Positions 46,220-58,893 of a stretch of 64,000 nucleotides of DNA are shown here, piece by piece. Both the position numbers and the translations under genes were made by a program. Below the pieces are notes generated by a model. The model did not search any database. It was not told where the DNA came from and saw only the letters and a list, made by a program, of their open reading frames with translations. This stretch comes from Setophaga petechia (Eukaryota; Chordata; Aves; Passeriformes; Parulidae): NCBI GenBank assembly GCA_024362935.1, contig JANCRA010000065.1, positions 992,001 to 1,056,000 on the forward strand. The letters are read 5' to 3'. Each line of letters opens with the position of its first letter. The stretch's first letter is position 1.

Positions 46220-48352
46220 CAATCCCACTTCAAAATGCCTTGTTCCCACCCTAAAAAACTCAATCCCATGCCAAACTCACTCCATTCCACAGTCGCCAGG
46301 GTGAGATGGGGTTGGGAACAGACTGGGAGAAGTGGGATCCCAGTTTGGAGCGGTGGGATGGGGATTGTGTGGGGCTGTGTGTGTGGGATGTATTTGGTAG
46401 TAAATAAAACTTTCAGAGTTACTGATTTCTGTCCCATTCTTTTTCAGTCCCTTGCAGTTCTGTTTGCAGAGTGCCACCTTCTCAGCTGATTGTGTTTCTG
46501 TCCTCCTTTCTCTCCTGCCTCTCTTTGCCTGCTCTGTTTCTCTCTCAGTGTCTCCCTTGAGCCAGGGCAGCTGCCACCAAAGACCCTGCCCTGATTTAAT
46601 TCCCAGTGCAGGAGCTACAACAGCCATGGGTGAAGTTCTAAAGGCTGGCAGTAAAATGTCACTGTAGGATCTTGCTCCACTTGGCTTTTGGCCCCTTCTT
46701 AAGAGCTTTGCCTTCAAGGGCAGGAACATCTTTTCCTGGCTGGAACTGGAATTCCAGAGCCTTGGAGTGTGTGCTGTGCAGGACCATACAGACTGGGATC
46801 ACGCGGACTGGGATCCTACAGACTGGGACTGCACAGACTGGGACCATATGGATCAGGACCATACAGACTGGCATCATGTGGACTGGGATTGTATGGGTTG
46901 GGATTGTACAGACTGGGATCATGTGGACTAGGGTTTCACAGGCTGGGACCATATAGATTAGGAGCAGAGACTGGGATCATCCAAACTGGACCATATGGAC
47001 CGGGATGGCTGCACTGGATCAATGTGAACCGAGGGGGTCCCACCTTGCTCAGGGGAACATCCCCATCCTGCCCGGGGGCGCAGCCAAAGCTCCCCGGAAC
47101 GAACCCAGAGGTCCAGGAGGGATCCCAGTGCCAATCCCATTTCCAGTCCCATTTCTGATCCTGGTGCTGGTCTCAGAGAGATCCCAGCACTGATCCCAGT
47201 CCCAGTGCTACCCTTGGTCTCTGTCTCAGTCCTGGAGCACTCCTGGCGCTGATTCCAGTCCTAGTCTTGATCTCGATCCCAGAGTGGTACCAGTCCCAAT
47301 CCCAGTGTCGGTCCTGGAGCGGTGCCATTCTCAGTGCCAGTGCTGGTGCTGGTTTCAGTGCTGGTCTCAGTCTCGGTCTCAGAGCAGTTCTGGACCCAGT
47401 GCTGCTACTGGTGCCGGTCTTGGTCCCGGAGTGCTCCCAGTGCCAAGCTCAGTCTCAGTCCCGGTCCCAGAGCACTGCCAGTCTCGGTGCTGGTTCCGGT
47501 GACGCTCTTGGTCTCAGTCCTGGAGGGCTCCCGGTCTCGGTCCTGGTCCCGGTCCCAGAGCAGTCCCGCTGCGGGTGCCGGGTTCCAGTCTCGGTCCTGA
47601 TCCCAGTCCTGGAGCGCTGCTGGTGCCAGTCCCAGTTCCAAAGGGCTCCTGGTGCCAGTCCCAGTGTCAGGCTTGGTCCCAGTCTTGGTCCCAGTGCCAG
47701 TTCTGGTGCTGCTTCTGGTCTGGGTCTCGGTCCCAGTCCCGGTGCCGGTCCTGTAGTGCTGCCAATCCCAGTTCCAGTGTCGGTCTCAGTCTTGCTGCTG
47801 GTGCTGGTTCTGCTGCTGGATTTGGTCTCAGTCCCAGAGAATTTAGGCCCATTTGGGTGATTTTAGACCAAACTGGGCAGGTTTAGGGTGGGGTTCAGGT
47901 CCCTTGCAGCGATTTCAAGCCTTTTAGGGTGGATTTTAGGCCCCTTTGGCTGATTTTAGGCCAAATCTGGTGGGGTTTAGGGTGGATTTTTGATCCCTTT
48001 GGATCATATAAGCTCATTTGTGTGGAGTTTGGGCGCCTGTTTGGGTGATTTTAGGATAAACCGGGCAGGTTTAGGGTGGATTTTAGATGCCTTTGGCTAA
48101 TTTTAGTCCTCTGCGTAATTTTAGGTTGAACCAAGCCTTTTAACGGTGATTTTAGGTCCCTTTGTGTTATAGATGGCTAATGAGATGATTGGCTCTCACA
48201 ATTAAGGGATGAATATTGTGTGAATATTAAGAGAAGCTTTATTGATGTGTGATTATGTTATTGCAGTCTGTTGTTTAGATGTCCTCTGTTCTCCCCACAG
48301 TCCCCTTTCCCCCCTCTTGTTACATCAGACAGCCCGAGCTATCCAGGACAGG
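46220..48352 (+). repeat. Zinc-finger 3' module, copy B
   Basis: This is the 3' region of copy 2: AATAAA at 46403-46408 with CTTTCAGAGTTACTGATTTCTGT, a 15-bp minisatellite of about 12 units (46787-46966), the 6-bp array (about 47110-47830) and TTTAGGGTGGATTTTAGGCCCC repeats (47840-48160, split by changes). It is the counterpart of 40790-42755 but has more 15-bp units. Confidence 0.87.
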
Positions 48353-49442
48353 TGGATTCCTCGGAGAGAAGTGGAAAGAACCTGTTTATTTAACAGGCAC
48401 AGCACCCCCAGCACACAAAATGAACAATACCAGGTGACACCACTCTTTCACTGCTCTGACAAAGATGACAAATTCAGAAAGTCTCTCTGGGGGTGGTCGC
48501 TCTGTTATCGGTCCCTCTGGCGCTGGGGCAGCTGCTGCAGCCACAAGGTGCAAACTCTCGGTGTTCCCAGGTCCCTGTCCGGAGCAGGTTCAAGTGGGTC
48601 CAAAAAAGGAGAGGAGAAACAGTCCAGGAAGAAATCTGGACTGTTTAGCTAAACTAACTAATGAGCAGAAGCAATAGCAAAGCAGGAGTGAGAGCAGAGC
48701 AAAAAGCCAAGCAAAAGCAAAAGCAGCACCATGTACTGCCCCATCTGTGTGTCCCACCAGCCATGGGGGAGCGGCTGAAAAGAAACCAAAACAAAACTTC
48801 CACTCTTCAGAGCCAGTCTCAAAGGCACAGAACATGATATCCAGCATAAACAGAGCACATGAATGGGGACACAAGCACCATAACGTCACCCTAGGACAAG
48901 CTGTCAGCTCCAGCTGCAGGCAGGCCTGGAGACCCTTTGGTTTTGGTTACAATGCATTATATACTCTTCTTTGCTGAGCATCTTCATACAGTAGAATGAA
49001 TCTATACCCTTACTGTTACCTATAGCCTATCAAAACTGCTATAATTACCATATTGATGTTACTATTCTCCAATCACTAAAAGTTAGTACATTACAGTTTA
49101 AGCTAGAAGTTGTTTTTCAGTTTTCTTGCAGGGGAAAATTCTGAGACCTTTTTTCTACTTGCAACTTTGCTGCCTTGTTTACCTGTGCTATCTTTTTGCT
49201 TCGTAAAAACATCATCTTGTTTGGGGTGGTTTTATCCTTTGCTCTAAGCCATAATAACCCCTTCTAGCTAACACACCCTTTGCCTCCTTGGTTAGCCAGT
49301 AAGACTGGCTCAGCAATTCTTTTCTTCTACATCAAAACTTGCTCCCATCTCTATTCCTGCATCAGACTCCACATTTAAAAATCTTTCTGTTAAGCATACA
49401 TATCTGTGAGACTTTCTTGTCAAACTTTCTTCCTTCCCAACA
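48353..49442 (-). mobile_element. 3' LTR of the minus-strand ERV (about 1.09 kb)
   Basis: On the minus strand it starts TGTTGGGAAGG right after a purine tract (plus 49443-49458, CTCCCCCATTCT reversed) and has AATAAA near plus 48390. The end by plus 48353 (TGGATTCCTC) is inferred from TG...CA ends and from the break in similarity between modules A and B at this point. Confidence 0.7.
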
Positions 49443-50702
49443 TCTCCCCCATTCTGATGAACAAAAAAGATGCTGGAAACTGTCTTATTCATCATTCTCT
49501 GCACACATTGAAGTGCACAGGGTACCACTACCATAATTCCAATTATCGCCACTGACACAATCAAGCCTCACTTGCAAAGTTCCTTCAGCCAAGTTGCAAC
49601 GCTCCAACCATCAAACTGTCTTACCAAGATGGATCATCTGTTGTAATTTGGTCAGCTAAATCTTTTAAGTTTTGCAGCTGTTTATGAATTGAAGCAGAAT
49701 GATCGGACAAATTCATACAACAGAATCCTTCAAAATCTTCACAGCCATGCCCATGTGCTAGTAAAAGAAAGTCAACAGCAGCTCTGTTTTGTGAAGTGGC
49801 ATGTCTGACTGCCTCTTCATCTGTCAGCAAATCACTAATTATGGTAGAGGTGGCATTTACTTCTTTACTGAACCAACACCCTAATTTGTTTAACTGTTTC
49901 AATGCAATTGCAGAACTTAGCTGAGGCAAAAAATGCTTGTAACAATTGATTTTCCAGAGTTCCAGGGGTGAAACTCACTATCGCAGTTGCTGTCATCATG
50001 ATGCCCTAAGGAAGGTCTTATTTTTCTATTTTTCTTTTTGATTGCTTTTTTGACACTGGGAGCAATTATTGTAAGCTGTCCCAGTGCACAAGGACCACCA
50101 TCTATTTTTGAGGGAATACCTTGCCAAGCCCTGTCTCCACAGATGAGCCAAATTCCTTTAGGAAATCGAATTGGATGATTGTTAAACAATCTGTATGAGG
50201 TTCATCATATCTAAGAAGCTTGGTTTGATTACACAAAGAAGTCATATTGCTATAAACTGGGTGATAAGGAGTAACATTTAAATGTGGCCCATTTTTTCCT
50301 ACAAAATGAAACAAATAACAAGTGTCCATAGTTAGTGAGCCTAAAATTTCTAATTCTTGAAGGTCAGATTTATCAACTTTAAAATTATCAATAGAAGTTT
50401 GGTGTCTAGGGCTGGGAGTTGGGGAAATGTGATGATCATCATATGGCCAATATTTCTCAAAAGAAACATTATCAAAACCCTCTGGGAAAGGAACTTCAAC
50501 TAAACAAGTTGAAAAAGGTTTATCAGGGCTAGTGTTAGATAAGCAAATGGTGTCAGAGCCTGCGGACTTGGCTAAAGAAACCCAAACATTTGGTTTTGGT
50601 TGAGTTACAGGTAAAGCTTCACTGCAAAGATAAAACTAAAAAGTTAAAACCAGCATGCACCAGTGCCACTAATAATACAACTCCATTCTTTTCTTGATCC
50701 AT
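49443..50702 (-). pseudogene. ERV env gene, minus strand, broken
   Basis: The start ATG is at 50702-50700, with a hydrophobic leader. The surface part carries PNVWVSLAKS and CLSNTSPDKPFSTC motifs. The transmembrane part (49929-49621) has NKLGCWFSKEVNATS, the CX6CC motif CEDFEGFCC and, in another frame, a hydrophobic anchor (VSVAIIGIMVVVPCAL). At least three frames are needed to read it through, so it is dead. It is a clear relative of the env at 22.4-23.8 kb. Confidence 0.85.
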
Positions 50703-50829
50703 TTCTGGCAGACAGTTTTCTCTGAGTGGTTCTGTGTAGTTCACGTTTGGGTGCCCGTCTCTCGGCTCCCACTCACAGGGTCACTGGCTGGTGCAGAAGC
50801 AGCCACGGGCTTGGATGGGTGGTATGGTT

Positions 50830-52640
50830 TCACTTTTTTGCTGGAATCCACTTGAGTCCTGTATCTGTAGAAATACACGAAAAACCATTGCCCCATGTAA
50901 TAAGCTCACATGGTCCCTCTATTTTTCCTGATTCTAGATTTTTAATTAAACCTGGGAGGTGTTCCTTCAGTTTCGCTTTTTTATTGTTCTTGAAATGTCT
51001 GTAAATAGCTTCTGCAGAGCTATTCAAAAAGTTATAAACATACAAAGTCCTATTCAGCCTCCTCTGAGGTTTATCCTGGGCTCCCCCCCTTTTTGTGGAT
51101 CTAAAATGTGTTTTAGAGTTTGATGTGTTCTTTCCACCATTCCCTGACCTGTAGGAGAGTAGGAAATACCAAATGTATGGCGAACACCCCAGTCATTTAA
51201 AAATGTGGTCAATTCTTGTGAAGCATATGAAGGACTATTATCAGTTTTAATTTCTTGAGGGACACCCAGTGAGGAAAATGCTTGTGAAAAATGCTGGCAA
51301 ACATGCTTAGCTGTTTCTCCTGTATGTACAGACGCAAAAACTGCTTTTGGAAATGTATCAATAGAGACATGGGTATTTTTAAATTTCCCAAAGGAAGGGT
51401 ACTTTGTGACATCTGTTTGCCACTTCTGCAAACTCTCCAACCCCCTTGGGTTGGTTGCTCCTGCAGAAGGGATGGGTTGAACTAGCTGGCAGTCAGGGCA
51501 AGCCTGTACAATGGCTTGTGCTTGCTCTAGGGAGATGTGAAAATCTCGTCTGATCACCCGTGCATTTTGGTGAAAAAAGGCATGACTCAATTTAGCTTGT
51601 TCAACAATGTCAGGCAAGGGAGCTGCAGGAAGCACAGACGTGCAGCCTTTCCTGTCTCCTGCAGCTCCCTCATCACACGCTGCTGATGCCAATGCATCAG
51701 CTCCTGCATTCCCTTCTGCCATAAATCCTGGGAGACCAGAGTGAGCTCTAATGTGAGCAACAAAGGAAGGATTAGTCCTGTGTAACAAAATTTGATCAAG
51801 ACAGGTAAGCCAAAGACACAAGTTGTCATTGCCAACATCTTTTAAAACAGACCCTTCAATTCTCTTAACAATGTTAGCAACATATGCAGAATCAGTGACT
51901 AAGTTAAAAGGTTCTGGGAAGAGCTGAAATGCTCTTACAACTGCAGCCAATTCAGCAATCTGAGGAGAACCTTCAACCTTATCAATGTCTTGTTCCCAGG
52001 ATTTAGTGTTTTTATTTTGCCAGGTAACTACTGCCTTGTGTGTTTGTCCTGACCAATCATGAAGACAATAACTGCATCTAAAGGTTCTTCACTGATAAGG
52101 GGTTTCTCTTTGTAGCATAATTTAGCTTTGATCACTTTGTGTGCTGGATAAAGAATAGAGCAAACACCTGGAAAATCTAATAAGGCATACTGTAAATCTT
52201 CTGACTTTTGCATGGCCCAAACAAAATAGGATTTAATCACAGGTAAATAGATGATTTTAAATTCACAACCTGCTATGGCAAGAAGCCTTGCCCTGCCCTT
52301 AATGACAATTTGAGAAATCATCTCTAAAGGTGTGAAGATTGTCTTTGGTGCACTGTAAGAAAGAAAAACCCATTCAATTATTAAAAAAGATCATTTTGAG
52401 AGGAGTCCCACTGGAAGATGAGGCCATGCAGTCTCAGCGTTTCTCCTAGAACTGCAAGGAAAAAAGGTTTATCTGGAGCATAACTATGTGCTTGTCTATT
52501 TTGCAGAGCATCAGTAATTTTCTCCAAAGCCTTGCTAGCTTCAGGAGCAGGAGATCTGGGGGATGATTTTTTGGCTCTTTGACTGTTTTTTGTTGCCCAG
52601 CAATGAGATGCAGGTCCCGCTGGTTTAAGAGAGTCAACTT
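50830..52640 (-). pseudogene. ERV pol remnant: reverse transcriptase end, RNase H, integrase
   Basis: From 52640 downward come the thumb and connection part of reverse transcriptase (RLLAIAGCEFKIIYLPVIKS), then RNase H with Asp in NLVTDSAYVA and ADALAS, then integrase with HAFFH, CPDC, Asp in WQTDVTK, Asp in KTDNSPSYA and Glu in QGMVERTHQ. The integrase C-terminal domain is in a shifted frame at 51045-50830 (RHFKNNKKAKL, WIPAKK). RNase H to the integrase core is one open frame of 298 codons (51950-51054). The element is truncated at 52640, where zinc-finger 5' sequence begins. Motifs are betaretrovirus-like. Confidence 0.88.
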
Positions 52641-52644
52641 GTGA

Positions 52645-53240
52645 TTTCTGTGCACCTTGGCCACAGAGCCCATGCCGGCCCCGCCGTGCAGGTCGGAGCC
52701 CCGCGGGGCCGGGTACGGGGCGGGCTGGGACAGCGGTGCCAGGGCTGGGAATGGGGCACCGAGGGTGTGGCTGCTGCTGGGGGAGGAGGAGGAGGGAGGG
52801 AAGGGCAGGGATGGAGGGGGAGGATGAGGCGGGGTCAGGGGGGAGGCGGAGGGGGGATGGAAGAGAAGGGGGAGGAAGAGGAGGGACAAAGGAGCATCAA
52901 TAAAAGAAGAAAACCACGCGGTCGACCCCTCCTGAATTTGCAGCTCCGACCTGTGGGATCATTGCCCCCCCATCGCGCAGGTGAGCGGGGAGGGGGAGCT
53001 CAGCTCAGATATCCTGGGAGTTGCCTGGGTTGGGCTATTTATAACCTCCAGCATCCCGGGGAGATGGAAAAGGGGAACTTTTCGGATCGCTGGGTCTCCC
53101 AGCAGCCTGGGCAGGGCGGGCACCGAGGAGAAGGGGGACCCCCAGTCCAAGTGTGACCCCAGCAGCTGGGACAAGGGGGAACCTCCCCGGGCACCTGCGG
53201 GATGGGGACGATGCTCCCGGGTTCTGCAGTTCACTCACCG
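52645..53240 (+). pseudogene. Decayed zinc-finger 5' module
   Basis: The segment GCACCGAGGGTGTGGCTGCT followed by GGGGGAGGAGGAGGAGGGAGG matches 56206-56250, and CAGATATCC through AAGGGGGACCCCCAGTCCAAGTGTGACCCC matches parts of 43450-43890. An internal stretch is missing and no finger exon follows. Confidence 0.65.
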
Positions 53241-53399
53241 TCGGAGCCGCGCGATCCCCGCCGTCCTATGCTCCCGCCGCTTCCCGCTGCCGCTCCGCCT
53301 CTTCCTCCCTCCCTCCTCCTCCTCCTCCCCCGGTCCCGGAGCCCTCGCAGCCCGCGGGAGGGGCGGGGATGGAGCCGGGACAGGTGGGAACGGAGCGAG

Positions 53400-54429
53400 G
53401 GCTGGGGGGGATGGCAGCAGCGGGAGTGACTGGGCTGTACTGGGATCATGCTGGGAGCAGCTCCCGGGTGACTGAGTTCTACTGGGACCGTACTGGGATC
53501 ACACTGGGAGTGAGGAGGAGCAGCGCGATGGCTTCAGCGCTGGGGTGGGGGGCGCTCCTGGGGCCCGGGGGGGCGGCGAGAGCTGAAGGGGGACCCCCGG
53601 CACCGGGACTCTCTGATCGCCCATCCCGGAGCACCGGGGAGCCCCTGAACCCCCACTCCTGGGTGCCGGGATCCCCCCGCACCCCCATTCCCGGGCATGG
53701 GATCCACCCTGCACCCCCTTATCCGGCACCAACACCCCCGCACCCCCTTCCCGGCCATCCCGCCTCTCCCAGCCCCCAGAGCCCCCTTTTCCTTCACCCA
53801 GAGACCCCCTGGACCCCAATTCCTGCCTTTCCCAGCCCCCAGCCCCTCCTCTCCTCAACACCGAGGACACCCGGGACCCCTATTCCCAGCCATCCCGGGT
53901 TTTCCCACCTTTTGCTGGGAATGGGGAACACCGGGGACCCTTGGAGCTCCCTTTCCTGGATGCAGGAACCCCCTTAGTCCAGCCCATCCCCCCTCTGCCC
54001 ACCGCAGCCTCCCCTTTTCTCAGTCCTGGAACCCCGAAATCCCGTTCCCTGCTCTCCCAGCTCTCCCTTTGGTTCCCCCTTTGGTTCCCCCGTGCCCCCC
54101 CAGCCCCCAAATCTCGGTGTCCCCCCAGTTCTCCTGTCCCTGCGTTCCCTGCCCGTGGCGCTGTCGGAGCCCGGCCCAGGGTTCCCCCAGTCGGTGTCCA
54201 TGGGGTCCCTGGCTGGGATCCCCTTCCAGCGGGATCTGGGCACAGCCAGAGCCGGCACCACGAGCGGCACCGGCACAGGGCCCCTGGGGAGCTGCCGCTG
54301 CTGCAGCTGCATCCTGCCATTCCCAGTTGCTCCCAGTTCCTCCCAGTGGCTGCGCAGTCGGCTCCCATCATGCGCCTGGCAGCTCCCAGCACCCCCCAGA
54401 CAGGGACCAATCACACCCCCTACAATCCC
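53400..54429. repeat. C-rich low-complexity and short minisatellite sequence
   Basis: A few ACTGGGA-type units (53420-53515) are followed by about 30-bp units such as CCCCCATTCCCGGGCATGGGA (53590-53800). A 272-codon ORF crosses it but is Pro-rich and low-complexity. A stretch at 54130-54330 has higher complexity and could hold an exon that I do not recognise. Confidence 0.5.
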
Positions 54430-55920
54430 AGTCCGATTGTAGCTACTCCCAGTATGATGCCAGTCACTCCCAGTATGATCCCAGTCACTCCCTGTATTAT
54501 CCTGGTCTCTTGTAGTGTAACTCAAATCACTCCCAGTCACTCCCAGTATGATGCCAGTGGCCTCCAGTGTGATCCCAGTTGCTCCCTGTCAATGCCAGCA
54601 TGACCCCAGGAGCCTCCAGTATGATCCCAGTGACTCCCAGTCTCTCCCAGTTTATCCCAGTCACCTGCAGAATGCTCCCAGTCACTCCCAGTTCCTCCCA
54701 GTTGCTTTCAGCATGATTCCAGTCCTCACAGCCACTCCCAGTCAATCCCAGTATGATTCCAAGCACCCTCAGTGTGATCCCAGTCTCACCCACCATGGAC
54801 CCAACTGCTTCCACTGTCATCCCAGTATGATCTCTGTTGCTCCCAGTGTAGTTCCAGTTGTTCCCAGTCCCTCCCAGTATGATCCCAGTTGTCCCTAGAA
54901 TAGTCCCAGTCCCTCTCAGCATGGTCCCACTCACTCCCAGTTGCCCCCAGCATGGCTCCAGCTGTTCCCAGTGTGCTTCCAATCCCCCCAGTATGGTCAC
55001 AGACCATATCCCAGTTGGCCTAGTACAGTTCTAGTTAGCTCAGAATGATCCCAGTCTTTCCCAGTTCCTCCCAGTGTCCTCCAGCATGATCCCAGTTTCT
55101 GGCAGTTGCCCAAAGTGTGTTCCCAGTGGCTCCCAGGATGACCCCAGCAGGAGCAGTAGTCACTCCCAGTATGGTTCCAGTCGCCCCCAGTATGACCCCA
55201 GTCAGTCCCCGATACTCCCAGCATTATTGCAGTCATGCTCAGAGGACTCCCTGGCACTCCCAGTGTGGGCCCAGTTGCTCCCAGTCGCTTCCAGTATGGT
55301 TCCAGTCAGAGCCAGCACCTTCCCAGTCACTCCCAGTATGATCCCAGCCATTTCCCATAGGATCCCAGTATGACCCCAGCATGGGCACAGCTGCTCCCAT
55401 GATCATCCAGTGTGGTTCCAGTTGCTCCCATTTACCCCCAGCGCGGTTTCAGTCTCTCCCAGTGTATCCCAGTTGCTCCCAGCATGTTCCCAGTCACTCC
55501 CAGTGCAGTCCCAGTTCCTGCCAGTATGATCCAGTATGATGCCAGTCACTCCCAGCATTGGCCAGCTTCTCCTATTGTGATCCCAGTAGGATCCCAGTAG
55601 CCCCCAGCACAGTTCCAGTCACTCCCTGTTCCTCCCAGTGTGATCCCAGTTGTCCCTAGTATAGTGCCAGCCAATCTATAGATGATCCCAGTCCCTGCCA
55701 GCATGGTCCCAGTCATGCCCAGTTGTCCCCAGTGGACACCCAGTCATTCCCACTCGCTCCCAGGTACCCCCAGCATGGGGCCCAGTTCTGCCCAGCATGG
55801 TCCCACCTGTTCCCAGTGTGGTTCCAGTCACCTGCGTATGGTTAACAGACACTCCTGGTATATCCCAGTGTCCCTCAGCATGCTCACAGTCATTCCCAGT
55901 TCCCCCAGTACAAACCAGTC
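54430..55920 (-). repeat. ACTGGGA-type minisatellite, reverse orientation
   Basis: About 1.5 kb of TCCCAGTATGATCCCAGTCAC-like units are the complement of the array at 34018-35036. Unit length varies around 15-30 bp. Confidence 0.9.
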
Positions 55921-55979
55921 CCTTGCAGTGCTGCCACTGCTGGGATCCCCCAGCCCTGTGTGTGTTCCCCCCTGGCGGA

Positions 55980-56640
55980 TGTGGCGAGAGGAGCCCCAGG
56001 GGCTGGCAGTGGCCAGGCAGGGTCCCCAGCAAGGCCCAGTTTGGATGTGCAGCCCCCAGTTTGCCCAGTTTGCCTCTCCTTTGGCCCGGGCCAGCTTCCC
56101 CCTGCCCGCAGCGGCTGGGAGCAGCCGAGAGCCCCGCACTGCCCATCCCGACCTGTCCCGGCTCCATGGCCGCTCCTGCCGCGGGCTGCGAGGGCTGCGG
56201 GAATGGGGCACCGAGGGTGTGGCTGCTGCTGGGGGAGGAGGAGGAGGGAGGGAAGGGCAGGGATGGAGGCGGAGGAGGAGGCGGGGTAAGGGGGGAGGAG
56301 GAGGGGGAGGGATGGAAGAAGACAAGGAGGTGGAGATAAGACAGAGGAGGAGCGGGAGGAAGAGGAAGAGGAGGGACAATGGCGGATCAAGGCTGAGGAG
56401 AGGGAACCACGCGGTCGGTCGATCCCTGCCTGAATTCGCAGCCCCCACCTGTGGGATCATCGCCCCCCCCCCGCATCGTGCAGGTGACTGGGGAGGGGGA
56501 GCTCGGCCCAGATATCCCGGGATGTCCCTGGGTTGGGTTTTTGGGGGGATGTTTGGAGAATGAAGAAGTCCAAGGCTGAGCGGAAAAGGCCCCTCTGGGG
56601 GACATCGGGGGGCTGGCGGTGGCAGCTACCGGGGACGGCC
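55980..56640 (+). promoter_or_regulatory. 5' module of zinc-finger copy 3
   Basis: GC-rich DNA with a GGAGGAGGAGG run (56230-56340) and a possible first exon near 56430-56480 (donor GCAGGTGAC). At about 56630 the match to copy 2 jumps from its leader part directly to the sequence just before exon B, so exon A is deleted. Confidence 0.6.
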
Positions 56641-56726
56641 TGGGGGGATCTCCTTGGCCTTGCCTGTGGCACGGAGGCAAATCCCATCCTGTCCTTGTCC
56701 TTCCTTGCCCAGAGCAGGAGCTGAGC

Positions 56727-57635
56727 ATGGAGAGCAGGGAGGACAAATGCCCGCGGCAGAACCTGGTGGAAGAGGCCGTTTGGAGCGGCTCCACGGCGCA
56801 GGAAGCCACCGGGGAGGAAATGGCGCGGAGATGCCGCACGAGGAGGGGCTGCAAACGCAGCTGGCGGGGATGTGAGGGGGAAAGAGCCAGCCTGGGCCGG
56901 GAAGGCGGCCGGAGATGGAGCCAGAGCTCGGAGCTGGTGCTCCATGAGCAGCTCCATGATGGGGAGAAGCCCCACACGTGCGGGGAGTGTGGCAAGAGCT
57001 TCAGGTGCAACTCCGAGCTGATCAGGCACCAGAGGATCCACACTGGGGAACGACCCTACGAGTGTGATCAGTGCAGGAAGAGGTTTCAGAGCAGCTCCCA
57101 TCTCCTCCTGCACCAGCACACGCACACAGAGGAGAGGCCCTTCCGCTGCCCCGACTGCGGGCAGGGCTTCAGGCAGAACTCCAATCTTGTCAGGCACCGA
57201 CACATCCACACTGGGGAGAGGCCCCATGAGTGTGAGGAATGTGGGAAGAGCTTCAGCCAGAGCTCCAACCTGATCAGGCACCAGAAGACTCACACTGGAG
57301 CACGGCCCTATGAGTGTGGGGAGTGTGGGAAGAGCTTCAGGCAGAGCACCCACCTGATCCACCACCAGAAGATCCACACTGGGGAACGGCCCTACGAGTG
57401 TGATAAATGCAGGAAGAGGTTTCAGACCAGCTCCTGTCTCCTCAAGCACTATCGGAGTCACACAGAGCAGAGGCCCTTCCAATGCCCCGACCGCGGGAAG
57501 GGATTCAAGAACAACTCCACCCTCATCACCCACTGGCGCATCCACACTGGGGAGAGGCCCTACGAGTGTCCCCAGTGTGGGAAGAGCTTCTCCAGGAGCT
57601 CTCACTTGACCCAACACCAACGGAGGCACCGGTAA
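56727..57635 (+). CDS. C2H2 zinc-finger protein, copy 3
   Basis: An open frame of 302 residues from ATG at 56727 (MESREDKC) to TAA; the acceptor before exon B is at 56711-56712. The upstream frame is open to 56619, so the start is uncertain. The N-terminal 80 residues match copy 2. Eight fingers follow from about residue 82. Finger 7 reads CPDRGKGF, so its second zinc Cys is Arg and it should not fold; the other seven look sound. Exon A with the MPRD start is missing, so expression would need another start. The 3' flank has AATAAA at 58094-58099. It may be a working paralog of copy 2 or an early pseudogene. Confidence 0.78.
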   Translation: MESREDKCPRQNLVEEAVWSGSTAQEATGEEMARRCRTRRGCKRSWRGCEGERASLGREGGRRWSQSSELVLHEQLHDGEKPHTCGECGKSFRCNSELIRHQRIHTGERPYECDQCRKRFQSSSHLLLHQHTHTEERPFRCPDCGQGFRQNSNLVRHRHIHTGERPHECEECGKSFSQSSNLIRHQKTHTGARPYECGECGKSFRQSTHLIHHQKIHTGERPYECDKCRKRFQTSSCLLKHYRSHTEQRPFQCPDRGKGFKNNSTLITHWRIHTGERPYECPQCGKSFSRSSHLTQHQRRHR

Positions 57636-57750
57636 GGGAAGCCCTGCCAGTGCCCCGAGTGCGGGAAGAGCTTCGTGTGCTGCTCCAGCTCCATCCCCCA
57701 CTGGAGGAGGCACTTTGGGCACGGCCCTGGTCACTCCCATTCCCTGTGAT
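57636..57750 (+). other. C2H2 finger past the stop codon of copy 3
   Basis: After TAA at 57633-57635 the frame reads CQCPECGKSFVCCSS and HWRRH, again a complete finger pattern. Confidence 0.72.
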
Positions 57751-57899
57751 CCATGTTGGGAACACATTTGGTGTCTTCTCCTTTTGGTTTGGCTTTATTT
57801 TTTTTGTCTTCTCCATGTTTTCCCACTCTAGAAGCCTAGAGGGATCGATATGTCTCCTCAAAACCACTCAAATCCCACTGAAAATGACTGAATGTTAAA

Positions 57900-58890
57900 C
57901 CAAAAAGGCTCAATCCTACCTCAAATTCCTTGTTCCCACCTGAAAAAAGCTCAGTCCCAGGACAAACTCCCTCGATTCCACAGCCACCAGGGTGAGATGG
58001 GGTTGGGAGGTGATTGGTAGATGTGGGATCCCAATTTGGAGCAATGGGATGGGGATTGTGTGGGTCTGGCTGCGTGGGATGTATTTGATAGCAAATAAAA
58101 CTTTCAGAGTTACTGATTTCTGTCTCATTCATTTTCCGTCAGTTTTGTTTGCAGAGTGCCACGTTCTCTGCTGGTTGAATTCCTATAAATTTCCATATTT
58201 AAAATCTAGCCTCTAAAAATTCAAAACCCAATATCCAAATAAAACCACATCTCCAGTAAATCTTTTAAAAATAATTTAAATTGTTTTAGAGTTCTTAAGG
58301 ATGTTATTAAAGTTTAATTGTTTGGTTAAAATGTCTCAGAAATTATAGAGGTGTTTGGTTTTGTGTTTAGTATATTTCTAATATGAATTGTTTTACTAAG
58401 GTGTGTTAGATTGTGTGTTAGTGTTTTTAGATATTTTTTATCTAAAGTATATTAGTTATTGATTTAAAACTTTCAAAATGTATTTCTTGGTGTATGATTT
58501 GTTTATTTATATGCATTGGCAATATTATAGTAATAGTTGCTGTTTTGGTTTAAATCATTGTTGGGAGTATTGTAAAGAAGAATAGAGATTTTTATATTTC
58601 ATTTCTATTATAATGTATTTAATTTCAATTATTATTTCTTTGTTTGTAATTTTATTGCATAGTGTTGAGGGGATAGGAAGGACATTCAAGGACAGGAACA
58701 TTTTTTCCTGGCTGGGAACTGGAATTCCAGACACTGGGTGTGTGTGCAGGACCACACACACTGGGATCAAATATGGACTGGGATCAAATATGGACTGGGA
58801 TCACTTGGACAGGGATCATGTGGATGAGGATCCTGTGGATCAGAACCCTGCAGACCGGGATAGCCAGGAGTAGGATCAAATATGGACTGA
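57900..58890 (+). repeat. Partial zinc-finger 3' module, copy C, with AT-rich insertion
   Basis: 57925-58160 matches the polyadenylation part of modules A and B (AATAAA at 58094-58099). About 520 bp of very AT-rich DNA (58165-58680) then intervenes, and the match resumes with AAGGACAGGAACAT and a short 15-bp minisatellite (58764-58855). The 6-bp array is absent. Confidence 0.75.
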
Positions 58891-58893
58891 GAC

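Noticed and set aside
53697..54515. 272-codon Pro-rich ORF.
   Set aside because: It covers C-rich minisatellite units and continues into another minisatellite. Low complexity and no recognised domain.
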